From Palsa-504 sp963822765 (GTDB lineage Bacteria; Actinomycetota; Actinomycetes; Streptosporangiales; Streptosporangiaceae), in NCBI GenBank assembly GCA_963822765.1, contig CAWGJL010000056.1, positions 1 through 64,000 on the forward strand: a stretch of DNA of 64,000 bases, in the 5' to 3' direction. Below, one piece after another: positions 24,063-32,680 of the stretch (its first letter is position 1; each line of letters opens with the position of its first letter). Below the pieces are notes generated by a model. It did no database searches and had not been told where the DNA came from. It saw only the letters and a program-made list of their open reading frames with translations. A program made the position numbers and the translations under genes.

Positions 24063-25010
24063 ATGACGCTTACCCAGCTGAACGCTTTCGTCCTGGTGGC
24101 CCGGCTCGGCTCGGTGACCGCCGCGGCCAACGCGCTCGGAGTCAGTGAATCGGCCGTCTCCCAGGCCCTGTCGGCGCTCCGGCTGCACCTCGGGGACCAG
24201 CTGGTCACCCGCGGCCCGGTGGGCATGACCCTGACCGCGGGCGGTTCCCGGCTGCTCTCCACCGCCTCGCAGATCGTCGTGCTGGGCGCCGAGGCGCACG
24301 CCGCGGTCCGCGCCGCGCAGGGCGCGCCCGAGCAGTTGCGGGTGGTGTCCAGCTCCACCGCCGCCGAGTTCCTGATCAGCCCGCTGACCGAGGCATTCAG
24401 CAAGCGCTTCCCCGGCTCCGTCGAAGTGTCGGCCGGCGTCGCGGTGACCAAAGAGATGAGTGTCCTGATCGCCAACCGGCTCGCGGACGTGGCGATCTCG
24501 TCCGCGATGCCGGACGATCCCGCCCTGACCCTGGTGACCGAGCCGATCTTCAAGTACCAGCTCGTGGTCGTGACGGCAGGCCAGCCGCGGCTGCGCGGCG
24601 GCCCGCGACAGTGGCTGTGGTTCGTTGACCCTTCCGGCACCGACCCGGACAGCGAGACCGGTCAGATGCTGTCCGGTCTGGGCATTCCCGAGGACCAGAT
24701 CAGGGTGTTCCCCAACCAGACCGCCGCCTGGGCGGCGGCCGCCGACGGAACCGGGGTCGCGCCCGCGGTCGAGCACCTGGTCGCCCAGCGGCTGCGCCGC
24801 GGGGAGCTGTCCCGCGTCGACTCGCCGGGATGCCGGATGGACGCCTGCTGGCACGTGACGCTTCTGGACCGGCAGCACCGGAGCACGGCGGCCAGCTCGT
24901 TCCGCCGTTACCTGGGCACGCCGGAAGCGATGCACCTGATGCGCTCGCCGGCCGGCGGCGTCCCGCCGTCCCGGTTCCGGCCCCCGGTGTACGTCACGAT
25001 CTGGAGCTAA
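24063..25010 (+). CDS. LysR-family transcriptional regulator
   Basis: About 315 residues from ATG 24063. The N-terminal winged helix reads MTLTQLNAFVLVARLGSVTA, then NALGVSESAVSQALSALRLHLG, followed by the co-inducer domain (VVSSSTAAEFLISPL, RLADVAISSAMPDDP, KYQLVVVTAGQP). It lies upstream of the CO dehydrogenase operon on the same strand, with only a 121-residue unknown gene between. LysR-type activators next to cox genes are known, so control of the operon is likely but inferred. An upstream in-frame start at 23991 exists but adds 24 residues outside the family fold. Confidence 0.88.
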   Translation: MTLTQLNAFVLVARLGSVTAAANALGVSESAVSQALSALRLHLGDQLVTRGPVGMTLTAGGSRLLSTASQIVVLGAEAHAAVRAAQGAPEQLRVVSSSTAAEFLISPLTEAFSKRFPGSVEVSAGVAVTKEMSVLIANRLADVAISSAMPDDPALTLVTEPIFKYQLVVVTAGQPRLRGGPRQWLWFVDPSGTDPDSETGQMLSGLGIPEDQIRVFPNQTAAWAAAADGTGVAPAVEHLVAQRLRRGELSRVDSPGCRMDACWHVTLLDRQHRSTAASSFRRYLGTPEAMHLMRSPAGGVPPSRFRPPVYVTIWS

Positions 25011-25021
25011 TACCAGCTCAG

Positions 25022-25387
25022 ATGCCCGAAAACAGCACCCTTAAGCAAGAGCTTATTCGCGCATTGCGGGCCGGCAGGGCCGGGCGGATCATGTTGACGG
25101 TCACCACTGACGGCCGCCCGTCAGCACTTCCAGCGCCGGGAGTATTCAGTATGCGAATCGAATCCGACGGCCACAGCCGCGGTAACCCGCGGCTGTACGA
25201 GCTGATCGAGCACGCTCCCAAGACCGGGAAGAGCCCGACCGTGTGGGCCTGGCCCGAGCTGATCGACTACCTCAAGGTGGCCGGCCAGCCGGTCGCGGGA
25301 CCGTGGCCGCCGCATCAGGAGCCGCGGCCGGACCCTGACTATGAGTCGCTCCCGACGGCCGTGCCGGACCCGGAATCCGAGCCGTAG
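25022..25387 (+). CDS. hypothetical protein at the head of the cox operon
   Basis: A 121-residue soluble protein starting 11 bases after the LysR stop. The first half has a helix rich in basic residues (LKQELIRALRAGRAGRIML) and a short beta-like stretch; the second half has a possible helix HAPKTGKSPTVWAWPELID and an acidic proline-rich tail PHQEPRPDPDYESLPTAVPD. I recognise no domain. Its tight position between the regulator and coxM (34 bases) suggests cotranscription with the CO dehydrogenase genes. Confidence 0.6.
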   Translation: MPENSTLKQELIRALRAGRAGRIMLTVTTDGRPSALPAPGVFSMRIESDGHSRGNPRLYELIEHAPKTGKSPTVWAWPELIDYLKVAGQPVAGPWPPHQEPRPDPDYESLPTAVPDPESEP

Positions 25388-25420
25388 ACCGGTCTATCCA
25401 CTGCGACACCTGGAGGATCT

Positions 25421-26296
25421 ATGTATCCGTCGCGGTTCCGCTACGAGGCGCCGCGTTCGCTCGCCGAGGCGATCGGCCTGCTGCATGACGGCGGGGATTA
25501 CGCCAAGGTGCTGGCCGGCGGCCAGAGCCTGGTCCCGCTGATGAAGCTGCGCTTCGCCTCACCCGAGCTGGTCGTCGACATCAACAACGTGCCCGGCCTG
25601 GACTACCACCGGGCGGACCCGGACGGCACGCTGCGCATCGGCGCGCTGTGCCGCCACGCCGACCTGGAGCGCTCGGACCTGCTGAAGACGACCCAGCCGA
25701 CCATGGCCTCAGCTGCGCCGCTGATCGCCGATCCGATCGTGCGCAACCGAGGCACGCTGGTCGGCTCGCTGTGCCATGCCGACCCGCAGGGCGACTGGGC
25801 CTCGGTGGTGCTGGCCCTCGGCGGTTCGGTGGTCGCCCGCGGCCCGCGCGGCACCCGTGCCATTGCCCTCGCCAACTTCGTCACCGGGCCGTTCCAGAAC
25901 GTCCTGGACCAGGACGAGATCGCGGTGGAGGCCGTCATCCCGGCGGCGCAGGGAACCCGCTCCGGCGGCTACCTCAAACTCGAGCGCCGGGTGGGCGACT
26001 TCGCGACCGTCGGGGTCGCCGTGGCGCTGGAGACCAGCGGCGAGACCGTGACCCGGGCGGGCATCGCGCTGACCGGCGTGGGGGGCTCCACCATCGCGGC
26101 CACCGAGGCGGCCGGCGCGCTGACCGGCCGGCCGCTGACCGCGGAGAACATCACCCGGGCCGCCGACCTCGCGGCGCAGGCCGCGCGGCCGAGGACCGAT
26201 CACCGGGGCAGCGCCGAATACAAGCGGCACATGGTGCGCACGTTCGTCGTGCGGCTGCTGAGCCGGACCGACGCGGCGGCGGAAAGGGCAGCGTAA
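25421..26296 (+). CDS. coxM: CO dehydrogenase medium (FAD) subunit
   Basis: A 291-residue FAD-binding subunit of the molybdenum hydroxylase family. It takes electrons from the CoxS iron-sulfur clusters and passes them to the quinone side. FAD contacts include VLAGGQSLVPLMKLR (residues 30-44) and the second loop DPIVRNRGTLVGSLCHADP; the C-terminal CO_deh_flav_C domain begins near residue 175 (GYLKLERRVGDFATVGVAVA). An AGGATC ribosome-binding site precedes the ATG. It is first of the M-S-L order typical of aerobic CO dehydrogenases, 2 bases before coxS. Confidence 0.92.
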   Translation: MYPSRFRYEAPRSLAEAIGLLHDGGDYAKVLAGGQSLVPLMKLRFASPELVVDINNVPGLDYHRADPDGTLRIGALCRHADLERSDLLKTTQPTMASAAPLIADPIVRNRGTLVGSLCHADPQGDWASVVLALGGSVVARGPRGTRAIALANFVTGPFQNVLDQDEIAVEAVIPAAQGTRSGGYLKLERRVGDFATVGVAVALETSGETVTRAGIALTGVGGSTIAATEAAGALTGRPLTAENITRAADLAAQAARPRTDHRGSAEYKRHMVRTFVVRLLSRTDAAAERAA

Positions 26297-26298
26297 CC

Positions 26299-26832
<534 letters not shown>

Positions 26833-26833
26833 C

Positions 26834-29224
26834 GTGTCACAGGCGCTTGACGAGATCAAGATCGGCGGGCTCGGCGCGAGCCGCAAGCGGGTCGAGGACA
26901 GCCGCTTCATCCGCGGCAAGGGCAACTACACCGACGACATCACGCTGCCCGGCATGCTGCACATGGAGATCTTGCGCAGCCCGCTGGCGCACGCCCGGAT
27001 CGTGTCGATCGACGCCAGCAAGGCCTGGGACATCCCCGGGGTGCACCTGGTCCTGACCGGCGAGATGATGGCGACCAGGAACCTGGCCTGGATGCCGACG
27101 CTGTCCTACGACACGCAGGCGGTGCTGGCCACCGACAAGGTGCGGTTCCAGGGCCAGGAGGTGGCCTGCGTCATCGCCGACGACCCGTACATCGCCAAGG
27201 ACGCGTGCGAGGCCATCGAGGTCGAGTACGAGCAGCTGCCGGTCATCGTCAACCCCGAGCAGGCGGTCGCCGAAGGCGCGCCGGTCATCCGGGACGACAA
27301 GGAGAACCAGCAGGGCAACGTCATCTTCGACTGGGAGGTCGGCGACGCGGCCGGTACCGACCGGGCCTTCGAGCAGGCCGACGTGATTTCCAGGCTCAAG
27401 CTGCACTACCCCCGCTCGCATCCGTCGCCGATCGAGTGCTGCGCCTCGATCGCGGACTTCAACCGGGCCACGTCCAAGCTCACCGTGTACATGACCACCC
27501 AGGCGCCGCACATCATCCGGGCCGCGGTAGCGCTGGTCGCCGAGCTGCCCGAGCACATGATCCGGATCATCTCCCCGGACATCGGCGGCGGCTTCGGCAA
27601 CAAGGTCCCGGTCTACCCGGGGTACGTCTGCTCGATCCTGGCCTCGATCCTGCTCGAGCGGCCGGTGAAGTGGATCGAGGACAAGACCGGCAACCTCATC
27701 TCCACCGGCTTCGCCCGTGACATCTACCTGGACGGCGAGATGGCGCTGCGCCGGGACGGCAAGATCCTCGGGGTCCGGATGCGCTGCGATTCGGACCACG
27801 GCGCGTTCTTCTCCGACGCCCAGCCCAGCAAGTTCAAGATCGGGTTGCTGCACTCCGCGTTCGCCGCCTACGACATCCCGGTCGCGCACCTGTCCGACCG
27901 CGGCACCTACAGCAACAAGGCACCGGGCGGAGTGGCCTACCGCTGCTCGTTCCGGGTCACCGAGGCGATGTTCTTCCAGGAACGGATGATGCAGGCCGCA
28001 GCGGACGACCTGGGTATGGACCAGGCGGAGTTCCGGCGGATGAACTTCGTCCGCGACGATGACTTCCCGCACCGGACCCCGTTCGGCTTCCTGACCGACT
28101 CCGGCCAGTACGCCAAGTGCCTGGACGTCGGGCTCAAGGCGATCGGCTACGAGGACTTCCGCCGCGAGCAGGCGTCAGCACGGGAACGGGGTCGCCTGCT
28201 GGGCCTGGGGATCTCCACCATGACCGAGCCGCTCGGCGCGGGCAACAGCCGCGAGTACGACATCCTCGGGATCAAGATGTTCGACTCGGCCGAGCTCAAG
28301 GTGCACATGACCGGCAAGGCCATCGTCCGTACCGGCGCCAAGACCCAGGGGCAGGGGCACGAGACGACCTGGGCCCAGATCGTGGCCCATGAGCTCGGCA
28401 TCCCGGCCGAGGACATCGTCGTCGAGGAAGGCGACACGGACACCGCGCCGTTCGGCATGGGCACCTACGCCTCCCGCAGCACCCCGGTCGCGGGCGCGGC
28501 GGTCGCCATGGTGTCCCGCAAGATCCGGGCCAAGGCGCGCAAGCTGGCGGCGCACCTGCTCGAGGTGTCCGAGGAGGACGTCGAGTGGGAGCTCGGCCGG
28601 TTCTACGTCCGCAGCGCCCCTGACCGCGGCGTCACCATCCAGGAGTGCGCGATGGCCGCGTACAGCAACATGCCGGACGGCATGGAGCCCGGCCTGGAGA
28701 ACACCGCCTACTACGACCCGCCCAACCTCACCTGGCCGTTCGCGGTGTACATCATCACCGTCGAGGTCGACCCGGAAACGGGCGTCTGGGATGTGCTGAA
28801 GACGGTGGCGGTCGACGACTGCGGCGTGCGGATCAACCCGATGATCGTCGAGGGCCAGATCATGGGCGGGCTCACCGAGGCCTACGCGATGGCCAATATG
28901 CAGTTCATCACGTTCGACGCCGACGGCAACTGCGTCGGCTCGAACTACATGGACTACCTGCTGCCCACCGCCTGGGAGACACCCGGCTTCGAGCTGCACA
29001 GCGAGGTCGTGACCCCGTGCCCGCACCACCCGATCGGAGCCAAGGGCATCGGCGAGTGCGCCGCGGTGGGCGGCCCGGCCGCCTTCGTCAACGCGGTGAT
29101 GGACGCGCTGTCCGGCACCGGCGTCCGCAACATCGACATGCCGCTGCTCCCGGACCGGGTGTGGGAGGCGATCACCTACCGCCGCGACGTCTCCGGGGCC
29201 CCGCCAGTGCGGTCGGACGACTGA
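26834..29224 (+). CDS. coxL: CO dehydrogenase large (Mo-Cu) subunit, form I
   Basis: A 796-residue catalytic subunit that oxidises CO to CO2 at a Mo-S-Cu centre. The active-site loop reads AYRCSFR, residues 368-374, with C371 as the expected copper ligand; this is the form I signature AYXCSFR that marks true CO dehydrogenases, in contrast to AYRGAGR of form II. The catalytic glutamate is in GAKGIGECAAVGG (E741), and molybdopterin contacts include ISPDIGGGFGNKVPVYPG and GAKTQGQGHETTWAQ. The start follows the coxS stop by one base. This predicts energy gain from CO, possibly at atmospheric levels as reported for other actinobacteria. Confidence 0.95.
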   Translation: MSQALDEIKIGGLGASRKRVEDSRFIRGKGNYTDDITLPGMLHMEILRSPLAHARIVSIDASKAWDIPGVHLVLTGEMMATRNLAWMPTLSYDTQAVLATDKVRFQGQEVACVIADDPYIAKDACEAIEVEYEQLPVIVNPEQAVAEGAPVIRDDKENQQGNVIFDWEVGDAAGTDRAFEQADVISRLKLHYPRSHPSPIECCASIADFNRATSKLTVYMTTQAPHIIRAAVALVAELPEHMIRIISPDIGGGFGNKVPVYPGYVCSILASILLERPVKWIEDKTGNLISTGFARDIYLDGEMALRRDGKILGVRMRCDSDHGAFFSDAQPSKFKIGLLHSAFAAYDIPVAHLSDRGTYSNKAPGGVAYRCSFRVTEAMFFQERMMQAAADDLGMDQAEFRRMNFVRDDDFPHRTPFGFLTDSGQYAKCLDVGLKAIGYEDFRREQASARERGRLLGLGISTMTEPLGAGNSREYDILGIKMFDSAELKVHMTGKAIVRTGAKTQGQGHETTWAQIVAHELGIPAEDIVVEEGDTDTAPFGMGTYASRSTPVAGAAVAMVSRKIRAKARKLAAHLLEVSEEDVEWELGRFYVRSAPDRGVTIQECAMAAYSNMPDGMEPGLENTAYYDPPNLTWPFAVYIITVEVDPETGVWDVLKTVAVDDCGVRINPMIVEGQIMGGLTEAYAMANMQFITFDADGNCVGSNYMDYLLPTAWETPGFELHSEVVTPCPHHPIGAKGIGECAAVGGPAAFVNAVMDALSGTGVRNIDMPLLPDRVWEAITYRRDVSGAPPVRSDD

Positions 29225-29227
29225 GCC

Positions 29228-30202
29228 ATGGACGTCTTCGAGGAGATGGGGGAGCTAACCCGGCGCGGGCAGGCGTTCGCGCTCGCCACCGTGGTCTGGC
29301 GCCAGCCCCCGTCCTCCAGTCAGCCCGGCGCGCGCGCGGTTATCACCGCCGACGGTGAGCTGCGCGGCTGGATCGGCGGCGCCTGCGCCGAGCCGGTGGT
29401 GATCCGCGAGGCGCAGCGGGTGATCGCCGAAGGCACCGCCCGGCTGCTGCTGCTCGGCACGCCGGACCAGTTCGGCGGGGCGGTGCCGGATGGCATGATC
29501 GTCATCCCGATCTCCTGCCAGAGCGAGGGTGCCTTGGAGATCTACATCGAGCCGGTCGTACCGGTGCCGCACCTGGTCGTCATCGGCGGCTCCCCGATGG
29601 CCCGGACGCTGGCCAGCCTGGCCCGGGCGCTCGGCTGGCGTACCGACCTGGTGGACGGCCCGGACTTCGCCACCGACAGCGCGGACGAGCGGTCCATGAT
29701 CGTGGTCGCCACCCAGGGACACGACGACGAGGACGTGCTCACCCGGGCGGTCGCGGCCCATCCCGCCTACCTGGGCCTGGTCGGCTCGCGGCGCCGGGGC
29801 GCGACGGTCCTCGGCTACCTCGCCGACCGGGGCGTGCCCCAGCAGGAGCTGGACCGGGTCAAGGTGCCCGCCGGGCTGGACCTGGGCAAGACCACGCACC
29901 AGGAGATCGCGGTGGCCATCTTGGCCGAGCTGGTCCAGCTCCGCGCCTCCGGCGCGCTGCCGGGATCCAGCGCCGGATCCAGCACCGGGTCCGGGGCCGG
30001 CACCGCAGCCAAGCCGGGTCGGCCCGAGCCCGCGGACCGGTCCGCCGAGGCGGTCGACCCGGTCTGCGGCATGACCGTGGCCACGACGTACGGCCGAGCC
30101 CTGCGGCACGACGGCGCCGACTATTACTTCTGCTGCGCAGGCTGCCGCCAGGCGTTCGAGCAGGACCCTGACGCTTACACCAAGAAAGAGACCCGATGCT
30201 GA
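29228..30202 (+). CDS. XdhC/CoxI-family maturation protein fused to a YHS domain
   Basis: A 324-residue two-part protein. Residues 1-245 are the XdhC_CoxI and Rossmann XdhC_C domains (QPGARAVITADGELRGWIGG, PHLVVIGGSPMARTLASLAR, YLGLVGSRRRGATVLGYLA), which in relatives handle and sulfurate the molybdenum cofactor. After a glycine-serine linker (SSAGSSTGSGAG) the last 45 residues form a YHS domain: VDPVCGMTVATTYGRALRHD, then YYFCCAGCRQAFEQDPDAY. YHS domains bind metal and are common in copper and mercury proteins, so a role in loading copper into the Mo-Cu site is plausible but inferred. It overlaps coxG by 7 bases. Confidence 0.88.
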   Translation: MDVFEEMGELTRRGQAFALATVVWRQPPSSSQPGARAVITADGELRGWIGGACAEPVVIREAQRVIAEGTARLLLLGTPDQFGGAVPDGMIVIPISCQSEGALEIYIEPVVPVPHLVVIGGSPMARTLASLARALGWRTDLVDGPDFATDSADERSMIVVATQGHDDEDVLTRAVAAHPAYLGLVGSRRRGATVLGYLADRGVPQQELDRVKVPAGLDLGKTTHQEIAVAILAELVQLRASGALPGSSAGSSTGSGAGTAAKPGRPEPADRSAEAVDPVCGMTVATTYGRALRHDGADYYFCCAGCRQAFEQDPDAYTKKETRC

Positions 30203-30783
30203 TCAAGAACGAGTTCGAGGTCGCTGAGCCGGTCGAGAAGGTCTGGCAGTTCTTCGAGAACATCCCCCAGGTCGCGGCGTGCCTGCCGGGCGCCGAGCTG
30301 ACCGAGGATCTCGGCGGCGAGAAGTACAAGGGCACGGTCGCCGTCCGGATGGGCCCGGTCCGGCTGCGGTTCGCCGGCACCGCCGACATCACCGAGCGCG
30401 ACGAGGCGGCCAAGCGGGTCGTGGTGCACGCCAGCGGCGCCGACGAGAAGGGCCGGGGCCAGGCCAACATGGTCGTCACCGCGACGCTGACCCGGGCCGG
30501 CCGGGGCACCAAGGTGGGCGTCGCCCAGGACCTGCAGCTGTCCGGCGCGGCGGCCCAGTACGGCCGCGGGATGATCAGCGACGTCTCGGCCGTGCTGATG
30601 CGCGACTTCGCCGCGAACATGCAGAACCGCATCGAGCGGATCGAGCGCGGGGAGTCGGCCGAGCAGGTCGCGGCGGCCACCGCCGCCCCGGCCCGGGGCT
30701 TCACCCTGGGCCTGCGAGCCGCGGTGATGGCCCTGAGCCGGGTGTTCCGCCGCTTCTTCCTGCCTTACCAACCCGCGAGCTGA
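30196..30783 (+). CDS. coxG: CO dehydrogenase accessory protein CoxG (SRPBCC fold)
   Basis: A 195-residue protein. Residues 1-150 form a SRPBCC (START-like) domain: KNEFEVAEPVEKVWQFFENI, then PQVAACLPGAELTE, the conserved CoxG opening. The last 30 residues (LGLRAAVMALSRVFRRFFLP) make a basic amphipathic tail suited to membrane contact. CoxG in Oligotropha anchors the dehydrogenase to the membrane, and recent work in mycobacteria reported quinone carriage by CoxG (from memory). It overlaps the XdhC-YHS gene and is followed 12 bases later by the small membrane protein array. Confidence 0.92.
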   Translation: MLIKNEFEVAEPVEKVWQFFENIPQVAACLPGAELTEDLGGEKYKGTVAVRMGPVRLRFAGTADITERDEAAKRVVVHASGADEKGRGQANMVVTATLTRAGRGTKVGVAQDLQLSGAAAQYGRGMISDVSAVLMRDFAANMQNRIERIERGESAEQVAAATAAPARGFTLGLRAAVMALSRVFRRFFLPYQPAS

Positions 30784-30795
30784 AGGGCGTCAGTC

Positions 30796-31050
30796 ATGGT
30801 CCTGTGGTGGATAGGTAACGTCGTCCTGCTGGTCGTGGTCCTGCCGGTGGTGATCTTCCTGCTCAACCGCGTGCTCGCGGCGGTGGAGCGGATCCGCGGC
30901 GCGACCGACAACATCCTGGCCGGCGGCGTCGCCCTTATCGGCGAGCTGAACGGCCTGCCCGAGGCGCTGGCCGTCACCGACGAGACGGTCAAGGAAGTCT
31001 CCGTCGGCGCGGTCCGGTACGCGGGCTCCGTCGCCAAGCTGCTCGGCTGA
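30796..31050 (+). CDS. small membrane protein 1 of the cox array
   Basis: 84 residues. The first 27 form one hydrophobic span (WWIGNVVLLVVVLPVVIFLL), then a basic turn and a mostly helical soluble part (AAVERIRGATDNILAGGVAL, LAVTDETVKEVSVGAVRYAG). No known domain. GAAGGG just before the ATG overlaps the coxG stop region, so it belongs to the cox transcript. The plan (one N-terminal span plus a cytoplasmic or external amphipathic helix) is shared by the next four genes. Confidence 0.7.
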   Translation: MVLWWIGNVVLLVVVLPVVIFLLNRVLAAVERIRGATDNILAGGVALIGELNGLPEALAVTDETVKEVSVGAVRYAGSVAKLLG

Positions 31051-31067
31051 GGAAAGGGGAAACGGCT

Positions 31068-31295
31068 ATGCCTGCCGCTGCCTGGTTCACACTGATCGTC
31101 GCCGCGCTGATCATCGCCATCACCGCGGTCGGCCTGCTACGGGTCATCTTCCACCTCAGGGCGGTCCGCGCGACGCTCGTCGCCACTACCGGCGGAGTCC
31201 AGGCCGTCGCCCAGCTCACCAGCACGGTGCCGGAGCGGCTGACCTCGGTCAACGCCAGCCTCAAGCCGGTCCGCGACTTCTGCGAAACGGTCTAG
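31068..31295 (+). CDS. small membrane protein 2 of the cox array
   Basis: 75 residues: one N-terminal span (WFTLIVAALIIAITAVGLLR) and a helical tail (ATTGGVQAVAQLTSTVPERL, then TSVNASLKPVRDFCETV). The ribosome-binding site AAAGGGG lies about seven bases upstream. The single cysteine C73 is near the end. It begins 18 bases after protein 1. No homologue recognised. Confidence 0.7.
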   Translation: MPAAAWFTLIVAALIIAITAVGLLRVIFHLRAVRATLVATTGGVQAVAQLTSTVPERLTSVNASLKPVRDFCETV

Positions 31296-31307
31296 GAGGC
31301 GCTGTCC

Positions 31308-31580
31308 ATGGAACCGCATGTCCTCGCCGCGGGGTACAGCACCACCGGCTGGGTGGTGGGTTACACCATCGGCATCGTCATCGTGCTGGTCGTGGTGGCC
31401 CTGGTCGTGCCGATCTTGCTGCTGGCCCGGTCGATCGGCAACGAGGCACCGAAGATCAACGACGCGCTGACCGACGCGGTGCACAACACCGCGCCGCTCG
31501 GTGCGCTGCGCACCACCATCGAGCACGCCACGATCATCATCGGCGGCCTGCAGCGCGGCCGCGCCCGGCTGGGAGGATAG
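31308..31580 (+). CDS. small membrane protein 3 of the cox array
   Basis: 90 residues. A long hydrophobic span covers about residues 14-40 (GWVVGYTIGIVIVLVVVALV), followed by SIGNEAPKINDALTDAVHNT and a short second hydrophobic patch HATIIIGGLQRGRARLGG. AGGAGG precedes the ATG. It starts 13 bases after protein 2 and ends 3 bases before protein 4. No family recognised. Confidence 0.7.
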   Translation: MEPHVLAAGYSTTGWVVGYTIGIVIVLVVVALVVPILLLARSIGNEAPKINDALTDAVHNTAPLGALRTTIEHATIIIGGLQRGRARLGG

Positions 31581-31582
31581 CG

Positions 31583-31876
31583 ATGCACCACACGCTGGCC
31601 ATGTCGTCCACCGAGCACAACCTGTGGACGATCGCGAACATCCTGGGCCTGGTCGTGGTGGTGGCGGTCGCCGCCCTGCTGAGCCTGCTCATCTACCTGG
31701 TCAAGGTCATCGACCGCCGGGTCGTCACGGTGCGGGACACACTCAACGCGGCGGCGGCTAACACCGCGGACACCGTGCTGATCCCGCAGGTCGCCACGGG
31801 CGTCGAGGCGGTCCTGGCCGAGGGCCTGCAGCACCACCTGTTCCTCGGCCGCGTATTGGGCAAGGTGAAGTCTTGA
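31583..31876 (+). CDS. small membrane protein 4 of the cox array
   Basis: 97 residues: one span at about 19-43 (ILGLVVVVAVAALLSLLIYL), then a basic turn KVIDRRVVTVRDTLNAAAAN and the helix IPQVATGVEAVLAEGLQHHL. Two adjacent histidines (QHHLF) lie near the C-terminus. GGGAGG precedes the ATG inside the end of gene 3. The stop overlaps the TTG start of gene 5 (TTGA), so the two are translationally coupled. Confidence 0.7.
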   Translation: MHHTLAMSSTEHNLWTIANILGLVVVVAVAALLSLLIYLVKVIDRRVVTVRDTLNAAAANTADTVLIPQVATGVEAVLAEGLQHHLFLGRVLGKVKS

Positions 31877-32235
31877 CCGGGCTGGTCGTCTGGACGGTCA
31901 TCGACGTCCTGCTGCTGATCGCCGGGCTGGCGTTCTACCTGTTCTGGGTGGGCAGCCTGCTGACCCGGATCGCCGGGAACCTGGAGGAGTGCGCGGAGAT
32001 CGTGCAGACCATCGTGGGTCACGCCAAGCTCATCAGGCCCGGGGTGGAGCACATCAACGAGACCGGCGGCGTGGTGGCCGGGGCCCTGCCGCTGCTCTAC
32101 GGGATGGCCGAGGACATCGTGACCGGAGTCACGCCCCGGCCCGAGCCGCCCGCGGTGCCCGAGCCGGCCCGCCCCGCGTCAGGGACGCGCCGCTCGCGCC
32201 TGCTCGACGCGGTCGGCTTCCGGCCCGGATCGTGA
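31873..32235 (+). CDS. small membrane protein 5 of the cox array
   Basis: 120 residues from a TTG that overlaps the stop of gene 4. One N-terminal span (VVWTVIDVLLLIAGLAFYLF), a helical part (LTRIAGNLEECAEIVQTIVG, GVEHINETGGVVAGALPLLY) and a proline-rich basic tail (RPEPPAVPEPARPASGTRRS). It is the last gene of the cox transcript; its stop is one base from the stop of the convergent gene at 32237. Same plan as genes 1-4 but with an added tail. Function unknown. Confidence 0.7.
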   Translation: MTGLVVWTVIDVLLLIAGLAFYLFWVGSLLTRIAGNLEECAEIVQTIVGHAKLIRPGVEHINETGGVVAGALPLLYGMAEDIVTGVTPRPEPPAVPEPARPASGTRRSRLLDAVGFRPGS

Positions 32236-32236
32236 G

Positions 32237-32680
32237 CTAGCCGGAGCTGGCCTCGGGCCGGACCGGATCCTTGGCCAGGCTGGGGGAGGACGAGGTGGTC
32301 TCGCCGATCCACTGGTCCTTCCAGGCCTGCTCGTACTGCTGGTCGTTGCAGCGCGGACGGTAGATGGCGGTCAGCTCCCTGGCGATCTGCTCCCGGTGCG
32401 CCCGGCCGCCGCCGGGGACCTCGTAGGTGCAGATGTAGACCGTCCACTTCGATCCCGCGCGCTTGATCCAGCAGTGCGCGCGAGGATGCTGGAACGGGAA
32501 CCGCTCCGCGGTCAGGTCCTCGGAGTGGTCGACATAGATGACCGCGTACCGGTCCGGTTTGGCGTCCGGGTCGGGCTTGTAGGCGATGACGTAGACCGCT
32601 GCTGCCTGCGGCGGGGTCCAGCCGGCCAGGACGCGCGGTCCCTCGAACGGGTACCCGGCCAGCGACCCGAGCCTGATCAT
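32237..32680 (-). CDS. hypothetical protein, possibly GIY-YIG-like
   Basis: 147 residues. The stretch PPQAAAVYVIAYKP followed by DRYAVIYVDHSEDL recalls the two strands of a GIY-YIG fold, and REQIARELTAIYRPRCND recalls its C-terminal helix with a conserved glutamate and asparagine. The match is by eye only and the first motif is imperfect, so nuclease activity is not claimed. The ATG overlaps the stop of the upstream 89-residue gene (ATGA), so the two are coupled. Confidence 0.55.
   Translation of the reverse strand: MIRLGSLAGYPFEGPRVLAGWTPPQAAAVYVIAYKPDPDAKPDRYAVIYVDHSEDLTAERFPFQHPRAHCWIKRAGSKWTVYICTYEVPGGGRAHREQIARELTAIYRPRCNDQQYEQAWKDQWIGETTSSSPSLAKDPVRPEASSG

Noticed and set aside
26834..29224. 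Xanthine dehydrogenase or form II CoxL-like enzyme
   Set aside because: The active-site loop is AYRCSFR with the copper-ligand cysteine, and coxD, coxE and coxG are present.
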